In this document: in pieces, positions 55,061 to 63,996 of the stretch
Layout of the letters: the number at the start of each line of letters is the position of its first letter
Numbering within the stretch: position 1 is the first letter of the stretch
Assembly (NCBI RefSeq): GCF_026340655.1
Contig: NZ_JAPEOZ010000001.1
Location: 9,734,001-9,798,000 of the forward strand
Reading direction: 5' to 3'
Source of the DNA: Streptomyces sp. NBC_01275
GTDB lineage: Bacteria > Actinomycetota > Actinomycetes > Streptomycetales > Streptomycetaceae
DNA: 64,000 nucleotides
Program-made: the position numbers and the translations under genes
Notes under the pieces: generated by a model
The model's database searches: none
What the model was told of the DNA's origin: nothing
Seen by the model: only the letters and a program-made list of their open reading frames with translations

Positions 55061-56035
55061 ATGACGACCGACCGGAGCACTGGACACGCGGGGGAGCGGG
55101 CGGCGGGGATCGAGGTGCTGCCGGTCGCCGGACACATCGGCGCCGAGATCACGGGCGTCGACCTGGCGGACGGCCTCGACGACGCCCAGGTCGCCGCGAT
55201 CAGGGCCGCGATGCTGCGCTGGAAGGTGGTCTTCTTCCGCGAGCAGCGCCTGGACCATGCCGGACACGTGGCCTTCGCCCGCCGTTTCGGGGAGCCGGTC
55301 GTGCTGCCTCGGCGCGGCAGCGCGTCGCCGGCCGACTTCCCCGAGATCGAGACCACCGCCGACCGGCTGGAGCTCGGCGGGAAGTTCGGCATGGAGCACG
55401 AGGAGTGGCTGCAGCGCCGTCGGCACACCCTGTTGCGCGGCTGGCACTGCGACCACGGCGCCCGCGTCGACCCGCCGGCCGCGACGATCCTGCGCGCGGA
55501 GACCGTCCCGCCCTACGGGGGCGACACCACCTGGTCCAATCTGGCCGCCGCCTTCGCCGGACTCTCCGCGCCGGTACGGGAGTTCGTGGCCGGGCTCCGG
55601 GCCGAGCACCGCCTCGGCGTCGGCTACCAGTCACGCCCCGGCGACGACGCCTACCTGCGCCATCTGCTCGACCGTCAGGTCGCCTCCGTACACCCGTTGG
55701 TACGCGTCCACCCGGAGACCGGCGAGCGGGTGCTGTACGTCAACGGCTACTACGTCGAGCAGATCGTCGACGTCTCCCGCCCCGAGAGCCGGGCCCTGCT
55801 GGACATGCTGCTGGAGCAGGCGACCCGGCCCGAGTACACGGTCCGGTTCCGCTGGGAGCCGGGCAGCGTGGCCTTCTGGGACAACCGGGCCACCATCCAC
55901 CTCGCCCCGAGCGACAACGCCCACCTCGGCTTCTCCCGGACCATGCACCGGGTGATGCTCGCCGGAGACGTGCCCGTCGGCGTGGACGGCAGGCCCTCGC
56001 AGCCGCTCGTCGGCACGGAGCCGGGCCGCTGGTGA
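55061..56035 (+). CDS. TauD/TfdA-family 2-oxoglutarate-dependent dioxygenase
   Basis: 324 residues from an ATG with CGGAGCG before it. N-terminal IEVLPVAGHIGAEITGVDLAD is the usual TauD opening. The iron triad is WHCDHGARV (His, Asp) and ATIHLA (distal His), with the 2-oxoglutarate Arg in SRTMHRVMLAG. It couples 2-oxoglutarate decarboxylation to oxidation of an organic substrate, perhaps a sulphonate. Followed by a convergent LLM flavin oxidoreductase, another enzyme type often found in sulphur or xenobiotic metabolism. Confidence 0.88.
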   Translation: MTTDRSTGHAGERAAGIEVLPVAGHIGAEITGVDLADGLDDAQVAAIRAAMLRWKVVFFREQRLDHAGHVAFARRFGEPVVLPRRGSASPADFPEIETTADRLELGGKFGMEHEEWLQRRRHTLLRGWHCDHGARVDPPAATILRAETVPPYGGDTTWSNLAAAFAGLSAPVREFVAGLRAEHRLGVGYQSRPGDDAYLRHLLDRQVASVHPLVRVHPETGERVLYVNGYYVEQIVDVSRPESRALLDMLLEQATRPEYTVRFRWEPGSVAFWDNRATIHLAPSDNAHLGFSRTMHRVMLAGDVPVGVDGRPSQPLVGTEPGRW

Positions 56036-56062
56036 CGGCCGCGCAGTGGCGGTGGGGCGCCG

Positions 56063-57103
56063 TCAGCCGCCGGGCCGCCAGCCCAGCGCCGGGCCGAGCT
56101 TCGTCGCCATGTCGGTGAGGATCTGCACATAGTCCTCGGGCTCGAAGCTGAACGGCAGGGCGAAGGCGACCTCGTCGATCTCGCGGAACGCGACGTGCGC
56201 GTCCAGCCGTTCCGCGATCTCCTCGGAGCTGCCCACCAGGTCCGGCGCGAACAGCAGCCGCGCCGGGCCCTGCGGGGAGGTCGTACGGGGGAGGCGCTCG
56301 GCCGCGTACTTCTCGTACTTCGCCCGCTGCTGCGGGGTGGCGGAGTCGGTGGGGACGACCACGAGCCCCTGGGAGACGCGGGCGGCCTCCCCGTCGGGGT
56401 GGGCGGCGCGGAAGGCGCGGACGTGGGAGAGCTGGATCTCGGCGAAGTCCCGTGTGTCGTCCGGCCCGTCGGCCTTGACGACGCTGCTGGTCAGGAAGTT
56501 CATGCCGTGCTCGCCCGCCCACCGCGCCGAGCTCACGCTGCCCCCGCCGTACCACATGCGGCGGCCCAGGCCGGGGGAGTGCGGCTGCACCCGGTCCGAG
56601 AACACCTCGAACCCCTCGACCCCGCTGAAGTCGGTGGCGGACTTGCCGCGCACGAGGTCCAGCAGCCGCCGCACCCGCTCGTAGGAGAAGTCCTCGGCGT
56701 CCGCGGTGTCCGGGTACAGCGCTTCCTTGACCTGGTCGAAGTGCATCGGCGGGCCCACACTGACCCCGGGGTTGAGCCGGCCGCCGGACAGGACGTCGAC
56801 GGTCGCCAGGTCCTCCGCCAGGCGCAGCGGGTTCTCCCAGCCCAGCGGGGTGACCGCGGTGCCCAGCTCGATGCGCCGGGTGCGCTGCGAGGCGGCCGCC
56901 AGGACGGCGACCGGGGAGGAGATGCCGTACTGCAGATGGCGGTGGCGCAGCCAGGCGCTGTCGAAGCCGAGGCGCTCGCCCAGCTCGATGATCTCCAGCG
57001 TGGTCTGGTGCCCCCGGGCCGGGTCGTCCCCGTCGAACAGTCCGATGGTCAGGAAGCCCAGCTTGCGCAAGGGGCGTGAGGTCGGCGGCACGGGCTCCTC
57101 CAC
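56063..57103 (-). CDS. LLM-class flavin-dependent oxidoreductase
   Basis: 346 residues from a GTG; a second in-frame GTG five codons on is less likely. Bacterial-luciferase-like TIM barrel: LGFLTIGLFDGDDPARG, GFDSAWLRHRHLQYG, RIELGTAVTPLGWENPLRLAEDLATVDVLS-type region (residues ~75-105), GRLNPGVSVG, LVGSSEEIAERLDAH. Monooxygenase using FMNH2 supplied by a partner; the substrate is not deducible. It converges on the TauD gene with a 27-base gap, so the two are not one operon. Confidence 0.86.
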   Translation of the reverse strand: MEEPVPPTSRPLRKLGFLTIGLFDGDDPARGHQTTLEIIELGERLGFDSAWLRHRHLQYGISSPVAVLAAASQRTRRIELGTAVTPLGWENPLRLAEDLATVDVLSGGRLNPGVSVGPPMHFDQVKEALYPDTADAEDFSYERVRRLLDLVRGKSATDFSGVEGFEVFSDRVQPHSPGLGRRMWYGGGSVSSARWAGEHGMNFLTSSVVKADGPDDTRDFAEIQLSHVRAFRAAHPDGEAARVSQGLVVVPTDSATPQQRAKYEKYAAERLPRTTSPQGPARLLFAPDLVGSSEEIAERLDAHVAFREIDEVAFALPFSFEPEDYVQILTDMATKLGPALGWRPGG

Positions 57104-57141
57104 GAAGGTAGCGGTTCTGCGTCGATTGTCGCAGGTCGGCT

Positions 57142-57231
57142 CAGGCCAGCGGGATGACGACCTCGTCCTCGACCGGCGGGTTCAGTTCCTGCGCGCGGTT
57201 GCCGGTGGCCGCGAAGCAGCGCAGCCGGACC
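57142..57231 (-). pseudogene. Possible C-terminal remnant of a lost leftward gene
   Basis: The minus strand encodes 29 residues ending RAQELNPPVEDEVVIPLA and a stop at 57142. It reads like an ordinary protein C-terminus but has no body: rightward metalloprotease sequence replaces it upstream. I do not recognise the family. Confidence 0.35.
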
Positions 57232-57880
57232 GCGGCAACTGGTGGCAGGAGGCCTTCGCCCGCATCGGTTTCCCCGATTTCCTACCGCGTCGAGCCCGGC
57301 GGCGACGATTCGACCCCTACGAACCGGGCGTCAACGGCGTGGTGTGGGTGCACCGGGCGGGGCGCGGCTCGTCGCTCGGGCAGGGGCTGACCGATCCGTG
57401 CACCGGCGAGGTGCTGCACGCCCGGGTCCGGCTCGGCTCCCAGCGCGTCGACCAGGTCCGCGCCCTCGGCGAAGCCCTCCTCGCCCCGTACGGCCGCCCG
57501 GACGAGGTCGAACGCCTGGCCGCCGTACAGGAGTTGGCGCTGGCCCGGCTGCGGCAGCCGGCCGCGCACGAGATCGGGCACGCGCTCGGCTTCATGCACA
57601 ACTTCGCCGGCAGCCACCACCTGGTCCCGTCCGTCATGGACTACCCGCCCGCCCGTGTCCGGGTGACCGACGACGGCGCGCTCGACCTACGCGACGCCTA
57701 CGCCGTCGGACGTACGGTCGGAGCTCCGGAGCGGCCTGCGCCGACTGGAGGCGGAGCTACGGCTCCGCACCGACGACCACGCCCACGAGGCCGCCGCCCT
57801 GCTCGGGCGCCGACTCACCGACCCCGCCACGGCCCGCCTGGACCCGCCCCCGCGGATCCCGCCGGGCGCGCCCGACTAGC
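57232..57880 (+). pseudogene. Decayed zinc-dependent metalloprotease gene (DUF5117/DUF4953-like)
   Basis: Homology to large actinobacterial zinc metalloproteases is split over three frames. The first piece reads NWWQEAFARIGFPD (~57235), then SYRVEPGGDDS in another frame (~57285). The main piece is GVNGVVWVHRAGRGSSLGQG through HEIGHALGFMHNFAGSHH (zinc site) and PSVMDYPPARV, up to ~57712. A last piece (LRSGLRRLEAELRLRTDD to PPGAPD) in a third frame stops at 57880. The N-terminal two thirds are missing. At least three frame changes plus a 5' deletion make it a pseudogene. Confidence 0.75.
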
Positions 57881-58183
57881 CGGTCCGGCACGCTCGATCG
57901 ACCTGCGCGGGCGGCCGACTGACCGCTGTGCGCGCATCGGTAGGGCGGTACGGCCTGACGGCGGAACGCCCGAGAACCACCCGGTCCGCGACCGCCCGTC
58001 GGCAGGTCGCCCGTCGGCAGGTCGCCCGTCGGCAGGTCGCCGTCGGCAGGTCGCCGTCGGCAGGTCGCCCGGCGGCTCCGGCGCGGCGGGCCCGCCGTGC
58101 GCGTCAAACCGACCGGCGCGTGCTCCGGTCGATCGCTGTGCGCGCACGGGTAGGGCGGTACGGCCTGACGCCCGACGCCCGCC
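57881..58183. repeat. Nested direct repeats between pseudogene and MHYT gene
   Basis: GTCGGCAGGTCGCCC-like units of 14-15 bp run ~57998-58070 (about five copies). They are flanked by an imperfect ~40-bp direct repeat, GCTGTGCGCGCATCGGTAGG... at ~57925 and GCTGTGCGCGCACGGGTAGG... at ~58136. No gene is seen in this 303-base stretch. Confidence 0.75.
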
Positions 58184-59014
58184 TCACCGCCTGGTCCCGG
58201 TCCACGAGCGTCCGGCGGCGGGTCGGTCGGCGGGCTTCGTCGGGGCGGTCCGGGTCGGTGGGGCGGCGTGGTGCCACTCGCCGTCGCCGAGGACGAGCAG
58301 GGGGTCGAACATCACCACCACGCCGGCCAGCAGCAGGAAGATGACGGGCCCGATCAGCATCGGCAGCAGCAGCGAGGTCGGGGAGTCGCCGGCCCAGGAC
58401 GGGGTCCCGCTGTGCACATGGACGCTGACCGCGGCCATGGCGGTGTAGTGCATCCCGGACACGGCGACGCCCATCACCAGGCTGGCCCCGAGGCTGGTCA
58501 GGAACCCGCGGACCGTGACGGCCGCCCACAGCGCGGCGGTCGCGGCGACGACCGCGATCAGCACGGAGAGCGCGACCGTGCGCGGGTCGTAGTCGATGCT
58601 GCCGTTGAGCTGCAGCGCGGCCATGCCCAGGTAGTGCATGGCGGCGACGCCGAGACCGGTGACGGCGCCCGCGATCCACAGCGACCCGCCGGCCCTGCCG
58701 CGGTAGCCCACGATGAACACGCCGATGCCGACCACGGCGATCGCGACGGCCAGGCTGAGCACGGTCAGACCGACGTGGTAGCCGATCCGCGTCTCCTCCA
58801 CCTGGAAGCCGATCATGGCGATGAAGTGCATCGTCCAGATGCCGCAGCCGATCGACACGGCCCCCAGGGCCAGCCAGCCCGGCTTCCAGGAGTCGCCGTC
58901 GAGCAGCGACCGCACGATGCAGCGCAGCCCCAGCGCTCCTCCCAGACAGGCCATCACATAGGCCGCTATCGGGGTCACCGCCCCGTACCGGAACCCGTCG
59001 ACTGTGCCGTCCAT
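58184..59014 (-). CDS. MHYT-domain integral membrane sensor
   Basis: 276 residues; the ATG is preceded by GGGGGGAG at six bases. Seven membrane segments with three MHYT-type motifs (MHFIAMIGF, MHYLGMAA, MHYTAMAA) whose His/Met residues are proposed to bind copper and sense gas or redox state. The C-terminal tail (~245-276) is Pro/Arg-rich and has no output domain, unlike MHYT-GGDEF/EAL proteins. Stand-alone sensors of this sort occur in Streptomyces; partner unknown. Confidence 0.88.
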   Translation of the reverse strand: MDGTVDGFRYGAVTPIAAYVMACLGGALGLRCIVRSLLDGDSWKPGWLALGAVSIGCGIWTMHFIAMIGFQVEETRIGYHVGLTVLSLAVAIAVVGIGVFIVGYRGRAGGSLWIAGAVTGLGVAAMHYLGMAALQLNGSIDYDPRTVALSVLIAVVAATAALWAAVTVRGFLTSLGASLVMGVAVSGMHYTAMAAVSVHVHSGTPSWAGDSPTSLLLPMLIGPVIFLLLAGVVVMFDPLLVLGDGEWHHAAPPTRTAPTKPADRPAAGRSWTGTRR

Positions 59015-59371
59015 GGTCAACTCCCCCCAGAGTGACTGCTGTTGTCAGGAAGGTCTACGGGGAGGAGAGGGGGAAAGCAAGCGTTTCCTGAAACGGGGTT
59101 CGGAGACGGCCGGGCGCACAGGAGGCTCACAGGCGGGACGGGTGTGGCGGCCCCGGTCGCCTAGGGCACCGAGGGATAACCCTCGAAGCACCCCGCATCA
59201 GCTGACATGCCACTGTCAAGCCTGCCATTCTCCCTCCCAACTACCGCACACCAGCGGCACGTTACCCACCCCCCCATCTCGGTCCCGCACAACTCAGCTC
59301 GTCCCGGACAGCACACCCGTCTGCCCGGTCTGTCACCGGCCGCCCCTGCGGCCGCCGCAGTAGGAGAACGA
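59015..59371. other. Upstream region of the M4 protease gene
   Basis: 357 bases between divergent genes. It holds AAGCAAGCGTTTCCTGAAACGG (~59077-59097), which includes an imperfect inverted repeat, and a C-rich stretch near the protease start. No gene seen. Confidence 0.5.
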
Positions 59372-61771
59372 GTGAGACCCAACCCCCGCAAGCGGACCGC
59401 GGTAGGAGCAGCCCTGCTCTCCACCGCCGCCCTCCTCGCCGTCGGCGTCCAGACGGTTCCGGCGAGCGCGCTGCCCGCAGCCCCCCACCCCACCCCCGTG
59501 CGCACCGGCGGTCTGCCCGCCGACCTCACGCCCGCCCAGCGCACCGCGCTGGTCAAGAGCGCCGAGGCGAAGACGACGCAGACGGCCGAGTCCCTGGGCC
59601 TGGGCGCCCAGGAGAAGCTGGTCGTCAAGGACGTCGTGAAGGACAACGACGGCACCGTGCACACGCGCTACGAGCGCACCTACGCCGGACTGCCCGTCCT
59701 CGGCGGCGACCTCGTCGTGCACACGCCCCCGGCCACGCTGGCCGCCGGCACGGTGAGCACGACCTTCAACAACAACCGCCGTACGGTCTCGGTCAAGTCC
59801 ACGACCCCGACGTACAGCAAGGCGGCCGCCCAGACGAAGGCGCTGAAGGCCGCCCAGGCGCTCGACGCCAAGGACCCCGCCGCGGGCACCGCGCGCAAGG
59901 TCATCTGGGCCGGCGAGGGCACCCCCAAGCTCGCCTGGGAGACGGTGGTCAGCGGCCTGCAGGACGACGGCACGCCGAGCAAGCTGCACGTCATCACCGA
60001 CGCCGCCACCGGCGCGAAGCTCTCCCAGTACGAGGGCGTCGAGACCGGCACCGGCAACAGCCAGTACAGCGGCACCGTCAGCATCAACACCACGCTGTCG
60101 GGCTCGACGTACCAGCTGTACGACACCACGCGCGGCGGCCACAAGACGTACAGCCTCAGCAACGGGACGTCCGGCACCGGCACGCTGATGACCGACACGG
60201 ACGACACGTGGGGCACCGGCTCCGGCTCCAACACCCAGACCGCCGGCGTCGACGCCCACTTCGGCGCCCAGACGACCTGGGACTTCTACAAGAACACGTT
60301 CGGCCGCAGCGGCATCAAGAACGACGGCGTCGCCGCCTACTCGCGCGTCCACTACAGCACGGCGTACGTCAACGCCTTCTGGGACGACGACTGCTTCTGC
60401 ATGACCTACGGCGACGGCTCCAGCAGCACCCACGCGCTGACCTCGCTGGACGTGGCCGGCCACGAGATGAGCCACGGCGTCACCTCCAACACCGCGGGCC
60501 TGAACTACACGGGTGAGTCGGGCGGTCTCAACGAGGCGACCTCGGACATCTTCGGCACCGGTGTGGAGTTCTACGCCAACAACTCCTCCGACGTCGGCGA
60601 CTATCTCATCGGCGAGAAGATCGACATCAACGGCGACGGCACCCCGCTGCGCTACATGGACGAGCCCGACAAGGACGGCGGCTCCGCCGACAGCTGGTAC
60701 TCCGGCGTCGGCAACCTGGACGTCCACTACTCCTCGGGTCCGGCGAACCACATGTTCTACCTGCTCTCCGAGGGCAGCGGCTCCAAGACCATCAACGGCG
60801 TCACCTACAACAGCCCCACCTCCGACGGCGTCGCCGTCGCCGGCATCGGCCGGGCCGCGGCCCTGCAGATCTGGTACAAGGCGCTGACGACGTACATGAC
60901 GTCCAGCACCAACTACGCGGGCGCCCGCACCGCCGCGCTGAGCGCGGCAGCGGCCCTGTACGGCTCCAGCTCCGCCCAGTACGCGGGCGTCGGCAACGCG
61001 TTCGCCGGCATCAACGTCGGCAGCCACATCACGGTCCCGTCGACCGGCGTCACGGTCACCAACCCGGGCAGCCAGTCCACCACCGTCGGCACCTCGGTCA
61101 GCCTGCAGGTCTCGGCCAGCAGCACCAACAGCGGCACCCTGACCTACGCCGCCAGCGGTCTGCCCACCGGCCTGTCGATCAGCTCCACCGGTCTGATCTC
61201 CGGCACGCCGACCACCGCCGGCTCCTACAGCACCACCGTCACGGTGACCGACTCCACCGGCGCCACCGGCACCGCGTCCTTCACCTGGACGGTCAGCTCC
61301 AGCGGCGGCGGCAGCTGCACCTCGACGCAGCTGCTGGGCAACAACGGCTTCGAGTCGGGCAACACCACCTGGACGGCGAGCAGCGGAGTCATCACCAACT
61401 CCAGCAGCCAGGCGGCCCGCACCGGCTCCTACAAGGCGTGGCTCGACGGCTACGGATCGACCCACACCGACACGCTCTCGCAGTCGGTGACGATCCCGAG
61501 CGGCTGCACCAACACGACCTTCACCTTCTACATCCACATCGACACGGCGGAGACCACCACCAGCACCCAGTACGACAAGCTGACGGTCACCGCCGGGACC
61601 GCCACCCTGGCCACCTACTCCAACCTCAACGCGGCCACCGGCTACGTGCAGAAGTCCTTCAGCCTCGGGTCCTACGCGGGCACCACCGTGGCCCTGAAGT
61701 TCTCCGGCGTCGAGGACTCCTCGCTCCAGACCAGCTTCGTCATCGACGACACCGCCGTGACGACCGGCTGA
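59372..61771 (+). CDS. Secreted M4 (thermolysin-like) metalloprotease
   Basis: 799 residues from a GTG with AGGAG six bases upstream. Signal peptide (RKRTAVGAALLSTAALLAVG), FTP/PepSY propeptide (~50-210), then the M4 catalytic domain: HEMSH at 364-368 (zinc His, catalytic Glu) and GLNEATSD with zinc Glu388. An Ig-like Put_Ig module (~575-650, GLPTGLSISSTGLISGTPT) and a C-terminal beta domain (~655-799, NNGFESGNTTW) follow; these may bind substrate. Extracellular protein degradation. A strong hairpin follows the stop. Confidence 0.92.
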   Translation: MRPNPRKRTAVGAALLSTAALLAVGVQTVPASALPAAPHPTPVRTGGLPADLTPAQRTALVKSAEAKTTQTAESLGLGAQEKLVVKDVVKDNDGTVHTRYERTYAGLPVLGGDLVVHTPPATLAAGTVSTTFNNNRRTVSVKSTTPTYSKAAAQTKALKAAQALDAKDPAAGTARKVIWAGEGTPKLAWETVVSGLQDDGTPSKLHVITDAATGAKLSQYEGVETGTGNSQYSGTVSINTTLSGSTYQLYDTTRGGHKTYSLSNGTSGTGTLMTDTDDTWGTGSGSNTQTAGVDAHFGAQTTWDFYKNTFGRSGIKNDGVAAYSRVHYSTAYVNAFWDDDCFCMTYGDGSSSTHALTSLDVAGHEMSHGVTSNTAGLNYTGESGGLNEATSDIFGTGVEFYANNSSDVGDYLIGEKIDINGDGTPLRYMDEPDKDGGSADSWYSGVGNLDVHYSSGPANHMFYLLSEGSGSKTINGVTYNSPTSDGVAVAGIGRAAALQIWYKALTTYMTSSTNYAGARTAALSAAAALYGSSSAQYAGVGNAFAGINVGSHITVPSTGVTVTNPGSQSTTVGTSVSLQVSASSTNSGTLTYAASGLPTGLSISSTGLISGTPTTAGSYSTTVTVTDSTGATGTASFTWTVSSSGGGSCTSTQLLGNNGFESGNTTWTASSGVITNSSSQAARTGSYKAWLDGYGSTHTDTLSQSVTIPSGCTNTTFTFYIHIDTAETTTSTQYDKLTVTAGTATLATYSNLNAATGYVQKSFSLGSYAGTTVALKFSGVEDSSLQTSFVIDDTAVTTG

Positions 61772-61814
61772 TCCGTTCTCCGAGTTCTCGGGGTTCTCTC
61801 CGTTCGCTGTGACC

Positions 61815-61853
61815 GACTTCCCGCACCCGGGCTCCCTCCGGGTGCGGGAAGTC
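61815..61853. terminator. Bidirectional terminator between M4 protease and GH64 genes
   Basis: Perfect 16-bp stem GACTTCCCGCACCCGG / CCGGGTGCGGGAAGTC around a 7-base loop, midway between two convergent stops (61771 and 61875). Symmetric, so usable from both sides. Confidence 0.85.
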
Positions 61854-61874
61854 GTCGTGCCGGGTCAGCCCGGG

Positions 61875-63059
61875 TCAGCTCAGCGGGTCCAGCGTCAGAT
61901 ACGCCTGGAGCGGGGCGCCGTCGTGGACCAGCGACTCCTGCTGCCCCACGTCGTCGAAGGCGAACGCGTACGCCTTGCCGTCGGCCATCTGGGCGTGGAT
62001 CTTGCGTGCGTAGTGGTTGGTCACCGCGTCCTGGTAGAAGTTCGCCGTCGTGGCGTCCGGCTGGGCGGGGTTGACCAGGAGCGTGGAGCGGTTGAAGCCC
62101 GCGCACAGGGTGCGGGAGATCGGCCCGCGTACCAGGTCGTTGGGCGCGTCGAGGTACTTGTAGCAGCCGAAGACGCTGGCCGCGTCCGGCTTCTGGAAGC
62201 TGGTGACGACCGTCCCGGCGGTGTTGGCGAAGTTCATGACGTTGCCCGACACCCGGCCGTAGTACTTGGTGTTCGGCTGGTCGGCGAAGGGTGTGACGGT
62301 CAGGGTCGTCGTCGCGTACTTCTGCCAGACGCGGTTGACGTAGTCGTCCAGCACGGTGCTCGGCAGTGCGCCCGTCTCCACTCCGTACCCCGGCGCGAGC
62401 GCCCGCAGCACCGTGCCGTCGGACCGCGTCTGGATGAGACCGGCCCAGCCGCCCGGCTGTCCGCGCAGGGCGTCGAAGAACCCGGTGTAGCCGCCCGCCT
62501 TGAGGTGCCCGGTGCTGACCGTGCTCCCGTCGGAGCGCTGCACGCCGACCGCGTAGGGCGCGGAGAACATGTCGACCTGGGTGCTGTTGAGCCAGAGCCC
62601 GGAGTCGTTGAGGGTGTACTCCGACCAGTTGAACAGGATGTTCCGGTTGGGGTCGCTCGGGTTCTGCACGGCCGGCTGCACCAGCCCGCCGGTGGTGAGC
62701 CGGAAGTCGAGCTTCTGGCCGTAGGAGAAGTAGATCCGGCCCGAGAACTTCGGGATCCGGATCGTTGCGGACTGTCCGGCGGCCGGTCCGACGATGGAGG
62801 CGTCGGGCGCCGCGGTGGGCGGATTGCCGCCGGCGGGCCAGGCGTGGAACGTACCGTTCGCGTCCGCCCAGCCCTGCTGACCCGTCGTCAGGAGGGTGCC
62901 GAGGTTGTAGACGTAGACCCGGTCGCCGCGGGCGGAGTTGTTGGTGATCTTCAGCGGGATGGTGTCGGGGACGGCTGCCTGGGCCGGCGGGCCGAGGGTG
63001 AGCAGCGCGCCGACCAGGGCGGCGGCTCCGACCAGTCTGAGGGCGATCTTTGCGAGCAC
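61875..63059 (-). CDS. Secreted beta-1,3-glucanase (glycoside hydrolase family 64)
   Basis: 394 residues from GTG 63059 with GGAGG six bases upstream. Signal peptide LAKIALRLVGAAALVGALLTL, likely cleaved after AQA. Thaumatin-like GH64 fold: IPLKITNNSARGDRVYVYN, SGRIYFSYGQKLDFRL, NWSEYTLNDSGLWLNSTQVD, APYAVGVQ and AFAFDDVGQQESLVHDG. Such enzymes release laminari-oligosaccharides from fungal beta-1,3-glucan. A LacI-type palindrome lies upstream, suggesting induction by glucan breakdown sugars. Confidence 0.9.
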   Translation of the reverse strand: MLAKIALRLVGAAALVGALLTLGPPAQAAVPDTIPLKITNNSARGDRVYVYNLGTLLTTGQQGWADANGTFHAWPAGGNPPTAAPDASIVGPAAGQSATIRIPKFSGRIYFSYGQKLDFRLTTGGLVQPAVQNPSDPNRNILFNWSEYTLNDSGLWLNSTQVDMFSAPYAVGVQRSDGSTVSTGHLKAGGYTGFFDALRGQPGGWAGLIQTRSDGTVLRALAPGYGVETGALPSTVLDDYVNRVWQKYATTTLTVTPFADQPNTKYYGRVSGNVMNFANTAGTVVTSFQKPDAASVFGCYKYLDAPNDLVRGPISRTLCAGFNRSTLLVNPAQPDATTANFYQDAVTNHYARKIHAQMADGKAYAFAFDDVGQQESLVHDGAPLQAYLTLDPLS

Positions 63060-63130
63060 TCTCCACCTCCGTGGGGGACAGGCCTCTGGGGCAGGCCGGT
63101 GGGGACGGTTCGGGGATTGGTCCATACCTG

Positions 63131-63148
63131 TTTGAGAGCGCTCTCAAA
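63131..63148. promoter_or_regulatory. LacI/CebR-type operator
   Basis: TTTGAGAGCGCTCTCAAA, a perfect 18-bp palindrome centred on GCGC, 72-89 bases upstream of the GH64 start. Its core GAGAGCGCTCTC matches LacI-family sites such as the CebR box (TGGGAGCGCTCCCA). Confidence 0.8.
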
Positions 63149-63183
63149 GTTGCACCGCGATGTGTTCATGTCAACGGTTGGCA

Positions 63184-63224
63184 CAAGAAGAAGGGGCGTC
63201 CGGTGAGTCGGCTCCGGGCGCCCC
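63184..63224 (-). terminator. Terminator after the dienelactone hydrolase gene (leftward)
   Basis: On the minus strand, GGGGCGcCCGG ... CCGGaCGCCCC with a 10-base loop, then TTCTTCTT. It lies 17 bases after the stop of the next leftward gene. Confidence 0.65.
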
Positions 63225-63240
63225 TGGGGTGGGACCGCGA

Positions 63241-63996
63241 TCAGAAGGTCCGCTTCAGCAGATCCAGCAGCGCCGCCCAGTGCCGCTCCGACGCCGCCTC
63301 GTCGTACTCCGCGGTGTCCGCCTGGGTGTAACCGTGGCGGGCGCCGCTGTAGACCTCGCACGTGTGGCGAACCCCGGCCGCGGTGAGCGCCTCCTCGAAC
63401 CGCTCGATCTGCTCGGGCGGCAGGGAGGGGTCGTCGTCGGCGTGGCCGAAGTACAGCTCCGCGGTGACGCGCCCGGCCACCAGGTGCGGACTGTCCGGGG
63501 CGTCCGTCGCGAGCCGCCCGCCGTGGAAGCCGGCCGCCGCGGCGACCCGTTCCGGGTGCGCGCCGGCGGTGAACAGCGCGAGCCGGGCGCCCATGCAGTA
63601 ACCCGTGACCGCGACCGGCCCGTCCACGACCAGGGGGTTCTCCGCCAGCCAGCGCAGATAGGCCCCGGCGTCGCGCTCCGCCGGTTCCGGAGTCAGGGAC
63701 GCGATCAGCGGTCCCACGGCCTGGAAGATCTCCGGGCGAGCGGAGGCGTCGATGAACTCCGGCATCTGCACGACCGGAGCGCGCCCGTGACGGTAGAACA
63801 CATTGGGCGCCAGCACCGTGTAGCCGGCCTCGGCGAGCCGGTCGGCCATCGCCCGCAGATGCGGACGCAGCCCGAAGGCGTCCTGGTAGAGCAGCACGGC
63901 CGGCCGGGGCGTCCCGTCACCGGGATGCGCCAGATAGGCGTCCGCGACACCGTCCTCGGTGGGGATGTCCACGGCTGTGCCCTGTACGGAGGTCAT
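63241..63996 (-). CDS. Dienelactone hydrolase-family protein
   Basis: 251 residues. Alpha/beta hydrolase with the DLH triad: nucleophile in VTGYCMGARLALF (Cys), Asp in FGHADDDPSLPPEQ and His in GARHGYTQAD. LLYQDAFGLRPHLRAMADRLAEAG is typical of the family. It hydrolyses lactones or esters in aromatic catabolism or detoxification. No catabolic cluster is visible to the left; the right side lies beyond the window. Confidence 0.87.
   Translation of the reverse strand: MTSVQGTAVDIPTEDGVADAYLAHPGDGTPRPAVLLYQDAFGLRPHLRAMADRLAEAGYTVLAPNVFYRHGRAPVVQMPEFIDASARPEIFQAVGPLIASLTPEPAERDAGAYLRWLAENPLVVDGPVAVTGYCMGARLALFTAGAHPERVAAAAGFHGGRLATDAPDSPHLVAGRVTAELYFGHADDDPSLPPEQIERFEEALTAAGVRHTCEVYSGARHGYTQADTAEYDEAASERHWAALLDLLKRTF

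Noticed and set aside
52228..55428. A 1066-residue reading of the DUF4157 gene
   Set aside because: The upstream extension is Arg/Pro/His low-complexity and runs antisense through the dioxygenase and aldo/keto reductase genes, so it is a shadow frame.
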